A stretch of DNA of 64,000 bases from Liolophura sinensis (lineage: Eukaryota; Mollusca; Polyplacophora; Chitonida; Chitonidae), in NCBI RefSeq assembly GCF_032854445.1, contig NC_088307.1, positions 4,032,001 to 4,096,000 of the forward strand, in the 5' to 3' direction. Numbering within the stretch: the stretch's first letter is position 1; each line of letters opens with the position of its first letter. The notes beneath the pieces were generated by a model, which saw nothing but the letters and a program-made list of their open reading frames with translations, made no database searches and was not told the origin of the DNA. Positions 31,092 through 43,000 of this stretch are shown here, piece after piece. Made by a program: the position numbers and the translations under genes.

Positions 31092-34000
31092 ATGAGCACA
31101 GCCGCTCAGGTTTTACGGTAAATAAGATTTCATTTTACCCTGACATGGCCATGTTCAGTTTGCAAACAAGGCTATTATCAGAGATTATGTGGGAAAAGTA
31201 CCAAATACTTCGTAATATTCTTTCAGTTTTGTGATCGAAACCTTATTTTGAAAACTTACACAATCAGCACGTTTGTAACTAAGAACATAACGAGCAGTGA
31301 ATACGCTTTCTCTTTTTATGACCATGTTAAACTTTTACTGTTGACTTTCTCACAGAAAGATCGTCGTTTTTTGGTGGCTAAAAAAAATGCAATTCCAAGT
31401 GTCAAAATGTTATGTCACACTTAATCATACACTTTATGAGTATTCCTTTAAAAGCGTCAAAACAAAAGTTTCATATTTTCAAGTAATGTTTGGGGAAACA
31501 GCAATACTTACTTCTTTGTATTATGACTGTTTTTGTACTTCTGACTGGAGTCGACAGTGTTATGGGTCTCGTATGCAGTATGCAATGTTAAAAGGATAAC
31601 AAGCTTGTCAATAACCACAGTTTGCTCTCAGGATATTAATCGTGACCATGAAGTGGCTGTGGTCCAAAAGTTCAGCCAAATTGTAGGATAATGCACCAAG
31701 TTGTCAGCTGATTGTTTCTTTGTTTTGATGTCCAAGCAACTGAACAGGACATTTACTTATGTCCATCTTTTCTCCAGGTTGCACATCACTGTTAGCACTG
31801 CATAATGCTTATGTGGTGTGATATCACTTTTGTGTCAGTTCTAGGAGCAGCAATTCATTTCACATTCAGTTTTTATTACTTTGTGTAGTTGCGCAATGTG
31901 ACTCTTAAATCGAGCAACATGAAGTTTTGGGAGAGCTACGGACACAAACTACTTCAAATATGTTGGATCAAAGGTAGACAAGATTTACTGGATCTTCACA
32001 CACATATTGAAACTTCCCTAGGGTAAATTGATGTCAACCGAGTGGTCCCCATAATCAGCTAACATGTTCTGAGTCTTGCCAAACCAAAAACAATCCATGA
32101 CAACTGCACAGATTCACAATATAAATACATTTTCAGACACTATTAGGGATTGGTGCATTAGGGAGTTATACTGGCCTGTGTTATGCCATACCATCTTAGC
32201 TAGTTCAGCTCCTAGAACATCGGGATACCATGAGGTACATCATGTCCTCTGATGCCTGTGGAATACTCCACAAGCAGCAGTCAGGTTCTTTACATCGCTC
32301 AGATTTGCTGAAACATGTAAAAAAAGTGTCAATGAAGGCATTTTCAGGCTAAATTGTACTCATTTCCCAGGAATTTGTCTGACGATACATGCACTTTACA
32401 GTGACACCTTTGCCAGATATTTACTGGTATGTTTTTTTTAAAACCAGTATTGGGCAGGATAGACTGTAAAATTTTCATGTATCACACAGCAGTGACCAAC
32501 AGTCTTTGACAGTTAAATATATTTAGTGCTGAGTTTGATCATTACAACCATATGAAGTCAGGGTTAAGTTTGGTTATTGTAATCATTATCAGGTCGGCAT
32601 TGGATTTAATAATTTAAACCATATAAAGTCAGTACTGAGTGTAATCATTGCAACCATGTAAGGTCATCTTTGACTGTGGAATCATATGAACTGATTTGGA
32701 ATCATATGAAGTCAGCATTGAATGAGTTTTGATCATTTTTGCCATATGCGGTTAGCATTGAGTTTGTTCACTGCAACCATATTCAGTAGATATTGAATTC
32801 GGTCCTTCCAGCCGTATGTTGCGGGCGTTGAGTTTTGGTCATTGGAAGTCAGCATGCTGTGTAAAAATGGCCAGCTGTGATAAAATACACGTAGTTACGA
32901 TGTTCTTGTTTTTTTTTTTAAATACTTTTCACACATACTGTTTGTTAGTATACATACATGATAGCAAATGGTAGATACCAATTAGATGTTTGTAACAGAT
33001 CTAGTTTATTTTTTCAGACAAGCTGAGGCATTGAAGGCTACAGTTTCAGGTGAGAATGTTACAAATGTATTGACTGAGCGTTGAAGAGTGCTTATTAAAC
33101 TGCAAGTGGCCCTTGAGCTTCAACTCTGTTTCCCACTGGCGGCATTGATTTATTCATTTTCAGCTGGCCTGTATGAAGTAAATTGCCAAATACTTGATCT
33201 TCACTTCTGTTTTGTGTAAATATTAGAATGTTAATTCTTGAGTATGGAGTAAAACTTCAATAAAATGAGAATCCATGTGAAGGTATAAATTGAACTATTT
33301 TATGTATTGAGCTGTAGTTTTGCGTACGCGTGTCTCTTTCAAGCAAGCCTGGATCTAACTATTGATGTTTAAATCTAAATATTAATGTTTAAATCTAAGT
33401 ATTTGTGTTTATATCTTACTATTGATGTTTAAATCTAAGTATTGATGTTTAAATCTAAGTATTTGTGTTTATATCTAACTATTGACGTTTAAATCTAAAT
33501 ATTGATGTTTAAATCTAAGTATTTGTGTTTATATCTGACTATTGACCTTTAAATCTAAATATTGATGTTTAAATCTAAGTATTTGTGTTTATATCTAACT
33601 ATTGATGTTTAAATCTAAGTATTGATGTTTAAATCTAAGTATTTGTGTTTATATCTAACTATTGACCTTTAAATCTAAATATTGACGTTTAAATCTAAGT
33701 ATTTGTGTTTATATCTAACTATTGATGTTTAAATCTGAATGTTAATGTTTAAATCTAAGTATTTGTGTTTATATCTAACTATTGATGTTTAAATCTGAAT
33801 GTTAATGTTTAATACCACACTGAAGATTTTTAACTGAAGGTAAAATGATGTGAGTGTGATTGGTGGAGTAAACCACTGTGGCCAGGGTAAACAGTTGTTC
33901 ATTTTTAAAAGGAGATTTTCATGTACATTTTCATGGCAAAATGTATTATATTTAATTATTGCCTTGTTTGTTATGGATTTTGAAAGTTTTAATCTTGGTT

Positions 34001-37000
34001 TGCTTCTTTTATAACTGAGAAGTTTCCATAAATGGATTGTAATTTCTGTAGTGCTGGATAACAAATGTTCTTTGTTGGTTTCAGACAACAGTAAAAATGT
34101 ATCAGAAGTGTGTGTATCGCGACAACGACTGGAAGATCTCTACAAGAAAGTACTGCTCATTGACCTGGAGTATGCTCTGGACAAGAAAGTGGAACAAGAA
34201 CTGTAAGTAGCCTGTCCAGAAACCTCACGCTACACATAAAAGTTGACCAGGAGCTATAAGTAGCTGGTAAAAGGAACATACAGCTGTATTTAGCCTGTAT
34301 AAAAGTTGAACAAAAGCTGTAGTTGCGTGTTATAAAGGAAATTAAAGTAATATTTACCATTAAAGTAATAGTTTACCAACAGCTGTATCCAATAATGGAG
34401 ACAAATTCACTATTTCAGTACAGAAAAACTTACACAAGGGTTGTAAAATGACCTCTCAAGAAATCTTGCTCTGGAAAACAGAGTTAATCAAGAGCTATTA
34501 ATAGCTGGTAAACAAAATGTACTCTAGACCAAAAAGTTGAACAAGAGCTTTAAGGGGTCTGTCATGGAAACTTGCTCCGGACAAAAAAGTTAGAAAGTGG
34601 CTGTAAGTAGGCAACTTGAAATAAATGCTTGTTACTACATTTTAATACTTTTTGTGGAGCAAGTTGTTGCAGACAGGTGATTAGGATTTTACATTTTGTG
34701 TGCTTCTGTAAGATGCGTGTTTATTTAGTGAGTCCAATTAAATAACATGGATGATAAAGAAGCAAAGTTTGAATCCTGTTAGTTGGCTTTTTTTCAGATG
34801 GAATCATGCCTTTAAGAATCAGATCAACATACTTCAGGCCCAGGCTAAAGACAAGCAGGTACGGCAAATGTTACTGAGTTCGTTCAGAGGAAAATGTCCC
34901 AGGTCTTCCAGGTCATCAGTCGCTGTCTTAAACCTAGTCAAACTTATCTCTCTGTGGCAATAGTACAGTTGTGTCGAATGTGCTACCCACCAGCAGATTG
35001 TGGCAAACGCTTCGCATAGCTGGAACCCTGATAAACCAGTGCGGTTTTGTCTCTGTTTCTAATACCATCCTAGATACATGGATCACGTGACATGTTTGCG
35101 TGACATGTATTAAATAGTCGTTTCTTGTTTCCCATTTAGAACCCAAAGAGGACTGAAATTCAAGCCACTTTGAACCTTTTTCTGGAGATGGCAAGTGGGG
35201 TGTATTTGCAGGTATGATGTTGGAGTATGCAGAAGATCATGCTGTGATGTATATCTTCTGATGTAAATTACATATAAGAAATATATAAATAAATAAAATT
35301 AAATTCATGAATAAATTGCAGTGCATATTAAAAATATTAGGGTAAAACTTAAGGCTTTACTGTATTGACAATATTACTTGTGTTTTCATATGCAAGGCTG
35401 CCTAAATGGCAACGAAAATTATCTTTGAATATAGGGTAACACTCAAGACCTTGACATATAGTAACAGAATTATTTGTATTAAGCTGTCTTTCGATTCTTA
35501 GTACAGCTTGGTCACCTGATTACTTTCTGTTTCAGCTTTTGCAGCTGATATGCTCAACGTTTAAGCTTGACTTGCCTTTTAGAAGGAAGTCTTCAACATA
35601 TGGGATAATGAAAGGTAGGTGGTTCAAACGGTTTTGAAAATTGATCAAACCACTGTGGCAGAGGGGTTAGCATGCTAGCGCTGCACAATGACATCAGGAG
35701 CCTCTTACCAATGCAGTCACTGTAAGCTCAAGTCCACGGACTCATGCTGGCTTCCTTTCCGGTCATGTGGGAAGACCTGTCAGCAGACTGTGGATAGTTG
35801 TGAGTTTTCCTCAGCCTCTGCTTGGTTTCCTACCACCATACTGCTGAATGTCATGGTATAAGTGAAATATTCTTGAGTAGGAACGTGAACTCCAGTGAAA
35901 TAAATAGATTAGTTGTATGTTGTTAATTAATAAAACCAATACAAATGGTGCATAAAGGTAGTGCTACATTATCTTAATTTACTAGCAAAGTTTTGCCTAC
36001 TATGCAAGAAAGAAACTAAAACTTATTGATGCTTTATTTGATGTATTGACGTATTCACAATGAGTGTATTTTGGTAGCAACTCTTGATGCCGAGGACGAA
36101 CCCCTGACAATTGAGGCGTTGTGTTTGAGTCCAGTTTTAGTTGCTTCACCTGTGTCCTAAAGTGGAGAGGTTTGCCGGGTAGCTAGCAAGGTGTGGTTGT
36201 TTCCTTAGGCTGTGTGATAAAGTTTCCTCCACTCCTAAACCTGACTCTCATTGCATTCTTGAATATGGGGCTCTGGCTGAGATGTAAGATACATCGACCA
36301 CAACTTATTCCATGTTTGAAGCACCTCCTGTATTCATGGCTTAACAGAGCTGTTTGTCTACCACAGAATGGAGTCCATCAAAGATGAAGATCAACCCTCC
36401 AAAGAAGAGCTCCTGTCTATACATCTGTCAGTATTGCCTAGTCCACCTGGGGGATATCGGTAAGGATAGCACTGGTGTGACGTCTGTCAATATTATCTAG
36501 TCCACCTGGGGGATATAGGTAAGGATAGCACTGGTGTGACATCTGTCAATATTATCTAGTCCATCTGGGGACATAGTTAAGGATAGCTTAGGCGTGGCAT
36601 CTGTCAGTATATTCTATTCCATCTGGGGGATATAGGTAAGGATAGCACAGGTGTGACATATGTCAATATTATCTACTCCATCTGGGGACATAGTTAAGGA
36701 TAGCTTAGGCGTGACATCTGTCAGTATATTCTAGTCCATCTAGGGGATGTAGGTAAGGATAGTACAAGTGTGACATCTGTCCAGTGCATCTGGAGGACAT
36801 AGGTAAGGATAGCACAGGTGTGACATCTGTTTAGTGCACTCGGTGGCATAGGTAAGGATAGCTTAGGTGTGACATCTGTCAATATTATCCTGTCCATCTG
36901 GGGGACATAGGTAAATATAGTACAGGTGTGACATCTGTCAATGTTGTCTAGTCGATCTAGGGGCTGTAGCACAAGTGTGACATTTGTCCGGTGCATCAGG

Positions 37001-40000
37001 GGACATAGGTAATGATTGCAAAGTGTGACATCTGTTTAGTCCACCTGGTGACATAGGTAAGGATAGCACAGGTGTCACTAGGTGACAGTATTGTCTAGTC
37101 CTACTGGGAGATGTAGGTAATGATAGTACAGGTGTGACATCTGTCAGTATATTCTAGTCCATCTGGTGGATATAGGTATGGATAGCTCAGGTGTGACATC
37201 TTTTTAGTCCACCTGGTGACATAGGTAAGGATATCACAGGTGTGACATCTGTCGGTATTGTCTACTCCTACTGGGAGATGTAGGTAAGGATAGTACAGGT
37301 GTGACATCTGTCAGTATATTCTAGTCCATCTGGTGGATATAGGTATGGATAGAACAGGTGTGACATCTGTCAATATTGTCTAGTCGATCTAGGGGATATA
37401 GGTAAGGTTAGCACATCTCTCAAGTGCATCTGGGGGACATACATAAGGATAGCTCAGGTGTGACATCAGTCAGTATTGTCCTATCCATCTGAGTAAAGTA
37501 GGTAAAGATAGCACCGGTGTGACATCTGTTTAGCTCACGTGGTGACATAGGTAAGGACAGCACAAGTGTGACAGCTGTCCAGTGCATCTGGGGGACATAG
37601 GTAAGGATAGCACAAATGTGACATCTGTCCAGTGCATCTGGGGGACATAGGTAAAAATAGCACAGGTGTGACATCTGTTTAGTCCACCTGGTGACATAGG
37701 TAAGGATAGCACAGGTGTGAAATATGTCATTATTGTCTGGGAGATGTAGGTAAGGATAGCACAGGTGTGAAATATGTCATTATTGTCTAGTACATCAGGG
37801 AGATGTAGGTAAGGATAGCACAGGTGTGTCACTATTGTCTGGTCTACCTGGGGGATATAGTTAAGGATAGCACAGGTGTGACATCTGTCAATATTATCCT
37901 GTCCATCAGGGTAATGTAGGTAGGGATAGCACAGGTGTGACATCTGCCAGTATTGTCTAGTCCATCTGGGAGGTATAGGTAAGGATAGCACAGGTGTGTC
38001 AATATTGTCTAATCCACCCGGCGGGATATAGGTAAGGATATCACAGGTGTGACATCTGTCAATATTGTCTAGTCCATCCAGGGGACGTATGTAAGCATAG
38101 CACAGTTCACCTGGGAGCATTGGGAAGGATAGAGCAGGTAACTCTGTCTGCTATCTCTGATATCAACAGCCTGAAAAGAGACCAATGTGAACTCAGCAGA
38201 GATCCTACCGTGTCATACATGGATTGCAAAGTTGGTGTACAGGATCATAGGAGGATGAAACGCATCCAGTTTAAGCTTATGTTAACTGGGTTCCCATTTT
38301 ATGGACTGAGCCTGTTGCTGTCAGCTTTTTGGTTTCTAAACCAACCGACTCAGTTAGCAAGATTGACTTTCCTGATTGTTGCGTATACAAAGCTGTAATC
38401 CCTCTGGCACCATGTTTGTGTGTCACTCACTTTTTGCTTTCTCCTGTTCAAGCCCGGTACAGACAACAGGTAGACCAGGCCCAGTCATATTACTGGCACG
38501 CTGCCCATCTTATCCCTGTCAATGGTATGTACTACTTTGAATTTTCATCATGCACCGAGGGTTAACTGGTTAGAGCATCTTGCTTTTCAAATGCCTTGTC
38601 ACCAGAGATGTAGGCCCAGTATTATACTAGCATGGGGAATCTTCCAAATTCTCCTGCGTCTATCATTCTTGGAGGCTATGTGTCAAGAAACAGTTGACAA
38701 TATTATTTGGTGTCATCATATATGAAGTTCAGTGGAGATCATCAGTATGAAATGTCACATGTTTAAAAGTTTGCCAGTATGGGCACTCTAGTTTTCTCCA
38801 CCCATAAACTGGCTTCCATCCTGTAAGTGAAAAATTCTTGAGCATGGTGTTAGGCAACAATGAAAAAAATCGATCATAAAGGGGATTCCCACTTGAGTCC
38901 TTAGTATGGCTTTTCCACGCTTATGAAGTTACATGCACAGATCCAGGGCTCGTCAGCTGTGGTTTTTGGGGTTTTTTGTTTTTTTTTTGTTTTTATATTT
39001 TGTGTATTTTCTTTTCTTTAATGTCAATCGAACTAAGCCTTGACTCTCTTTATCTACAATAAATGCAAAGGTATTCTAGCAACATGCTTAGGGTCGTGGG
39101 TTTCCCCCGGGCTCTGCCTGGATTCCTCCCACCATAATGCTGGACACTGTCATATAAGTGAAATATTCCTGAGTATGGCGTAAAACACCAATCAAATAAA
39201 TAAATAAATCAGTAATTCCATAAATATCAGCTAACACTGTACTGAACTGTTTCAGGCCAGCCCTACAACCAGCTGGCCATTTTGGAGGTTGCCAGGGGTA
39301 ACAAGCTGTCCACCATATTTTACTACATCCGGAGTTTGTCTGTTCGTCACCCATTCCCAGCAACAGCCACAAACCTCGAAAAATTCTTCTCAAAGATTTC
39401 CAGGGAAAGGTAACTCTTTAAGTACTTGAGTTATGAGGACCATTTTTTCAGTTTACACAGAAGAGCATTAACAAATACTTGATGGAATTTTAGGGGTTTG
39501 GGTCATGAATGAAAGATTGTGGCTGAACGACACTTTTACAGTCATGAAGCCAACATTTAATACTGCTTGCATGTTATATTACTTCTTGAGATTTAAGGAA
39601 ATGGAGAATTGTTTAATTTTGAGTTGTATAAAGATTTATACAAAGATTTATGCTAACTTCATAATTGCATTTCCTCTTAGAACTGAGTTCAAGTCCAAGT
39701 TATCCATGACAGAGTTTTTGACAGCCTTTCTACAGTTCCATGCTTTCATCCATCTGTGTGTGGGTAAGTACTATTAACACGTTTTGTCTGTGGCATTGGA
39801 AACCTGGAAAAGCCTGGAAATTAAGAGTAACTTTTCCAGGTTAGTTTGTGATTATAGCTCCTAGCGACCTTATATTATATAGGTCTGAAAATCAACTTTA
39901 AGTGAAGTACTTACATGTATCTTATCTTACATGTTTGTCCTCAACCCATAAACTGTGCTGCCAGCATATAAATGGCATATGGTGGCTGCATGGCCTATAG

Positions 40001-43000
40001 GTTAGTATCCTAGTGCAGCACAAATCACCCTGGATCCCATCATAGGTGAAATATTTTTTGGTACAGTGTAAAGCGCCGAACAAGTGAAAAGTAAATAAAT
40101 AAAATAAATGAATTATTTGTGATCATGGTGTAAAGCCCCAGTAACTGAAATAAATAAATTGTAGCATTGTGAACAAATCTTGAAGATGCATTAGGTTAAG
40201 TAAATGATTGACTTACCTGTTGCAGAACTGACACGTGCTGCAGAGCTGTCTGAGAAGCTGCTGGTAAGCATGCCCGCTCATGTGACCTCACAGAGCTTCT
40301 CCTGGCATGTCCTGGTACAGATGCTGGCCATCAACCTGTTTGCCATGCACCACGTGACCCGACAGACTGACGGATCCCCTGATAATAGCCCCAACAAGAA
40401 GGATATGTTGAGTGAAGACGAGGGAAGGTCGTTTGAAATTGTCTTCAATTTTACAGGTATTTATAGTAATGAGGTGATAGCTGGGGGTTGACTATTTTAA
40501 AATGTATTTTGCAAATGCAGTTTATTCTTTATTACAGCAGGTCAGTGTGGAATGTAAAGACAGCTGTAGTTATAACTATATGTTGGTAATTTTCATAACG
40601 TTGGGATGATCCTAACTTCGTAGTAATGCCGTCAAAATCCAAGTCGTGGACAGTTATGGTAGCAGCCTGTTATGTGAGTGCACAAGTGTCAAATGGAACA
40701 TTGAACATTAAGACAGTTTCAGTGGTCTAAAATACGATCTGAATTCAGACACGGCCATTTACTCATACACCTCAGATATGCATGCAGTAGTTAATTAAAA
40801 AAAATGAGGGAGGCTGTATTTATACTGGTCTTTCCAAATGCTTTTCTACTAGCAGATTGAACACCCTGGTAATGTAGGTTTACAACACAACACAGTGGTA
40901 TTGAGGGTCCTTAGGGTTGGCCAGTGCATGCATACCTGTTTGTCACATGTAGGAAAGCTGGTCAGTAGCTGGTCAAAAGCCTGTGGTTTACCTAACGCAC
41001 TTCTGACAACTGGCCGTCATCGCATGAGTGAAAATTTGTTTAGCATGGCATTAGGCAGTAATTAAATAAATGTTTTGACAGTGAACACTCTGGAAGTACT
41101 AGTCATGTATACCCCCAAACAAGAACAGAAGGCGAGAAATTTCTTCACGATGCCAGCAATCCGGATCATCATAGACTGGTTGAGGCTTGACAAAGAAAAC
41201 TTCAGCAAACCTGTGTTAAAACAGTCCCCGTGAGTGCTTTTCTACTGTTGGTAGTTGCTTTACAAAAGACTAGAACAGTAAAACTATGTGATAACTGCAT
41301 TCATAACATGTAGCTTTGTTCAGGTTAGTTGTGGTCATTTGTATAAAATCAGAGTATAACTCTTGGGTTTCTACAAGTTCTGTGTTAACTTGTTTTACAC
41401 TTGAACATTGTTTTATCCATGATTAACTGAGAAACAATATGCCTGTATTTTTCCGGCCTGTTCACATGTAGTGCTGAGGCTTGCTGCCTTCGGTGGCCTA
41501 AGGGTTAAAGCGTCAACCTCGAAATTGGGAGAGCCGGGATCAAACCCGGGTTGGGTCACACCAAAGACTTTAAAAATGGTACTTCTTGCTGTCTCTCTTG
41601 GCGCTTAGAGAGGTCAGGGCAAGGACACAGAACTGGTTGGTCTATTGTGAGTTTAATGTGTCAGTAGAATGTGACTGGGTGGGGTGTCATGTCCAGTGTG
41701 TTTGGCATGAAACTTCAGTGACGGCAGCACTGCCACAAAAAGACATAGTATATGTACATACACCCAACTGATCCATCTTACCCCTCCAGGTTTCCACTCA
41801 GCATGCCCGCAGTCAGACGCCTAAACAGGTCACAGGTTTGGTCCATCTATTAAATTGATGGCGGTGGTATAAGTGACAAATTGGCATTGATGATTATTAT
41901 ATAAGTACATGGGTATAAAAATCTGTTTGTCTCAGGGTGTGGCCTCACCTGGCTAAGCTGTTCAACATCATTCAGCCAGCAGCTGTGCCCAGTTTGATAG
42001 ACTCTCAGACCAACAACAAGAAGCCAGGTGAGTGATGTCTTTATTACCTGTCTATAATACTTAACAAAAGGTGAAATGTCAGGATGTTGTCCACAGATGT
42101 CACATGGTGTAATATCACACTTGTTGACATGGACTTTTCTTGTGCCATTTTCTCTTTTTTTTTTTACTTTGGCATAAGTCCTTGAAAATACTTGAGTTTT
42201 TTCAATGTAAATAACATATTGTGTTACATCTCTCCCTCATTGTAAAACACATCTGTACATACCTTTTAAAATTTCAGGTTTTGTTACTTCTTTGAACTCC
42301 CAAGCTTGATTATCATGTAATTATTAAATAAAAGCTGATATTCTGATATGGTTTACTGTTAACATCCAGCATGACACTATGTTTTTATTTCTATGTTATA
42401 TGTGTCACGGCTGTCAGTACCTAACAAACGTCACACAGCGCGCTTTGTTTAATATAACGCAGTAAGCAGATTTGTCCCCTAACAGCATCGTTGTAATGGG
42501 GAGAGGTGTATGTTCTGAATAAATAAGCTACCTAAATAGTATTCATTAATGTGTACATGAAGGTATGTGCTAAAATTGAATGGCCCTTGAAAGTGACAGA
42601 AAGCATAGAATATTAAGTCCTTGAAACATGTTCTTTTACGGTTGGGAGGCAGTGTTGTGATAGAGTTGATATTGAGAACTAACTCATAAAGGGTGTCACT
42701 GTCATGACATCCCACAAATAAACTCAGAAGTAATGTTTAAAGCGAATAAAGGATTATATTTGATGGTTAGATTTTCTTTTTTTGTTGTACTGATAACAGT
42801 CATTAAGTTTGATGAAATTGAATTACCCCTTATTTTAGATGCTGAAATAGCTCTTCCTGAGGATTTTGAGTTGAGGTCTTTCCAACCAATAGAGAAGGCT
42901 CACAGGTAAGTGGAGATTTGTGCAGGATTTCATACCCACTGCTGGGCGATCACTGGCGTTTGAGATCACCTGTCACCCAATAGGATTTGTATTTATGGCA

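Noticed and set aside
37101-38120. Minus-strand ORFs with CHTCAILTYV-type repeats
   Set aside because: Antisense reading of the intron 7 minisatellite.
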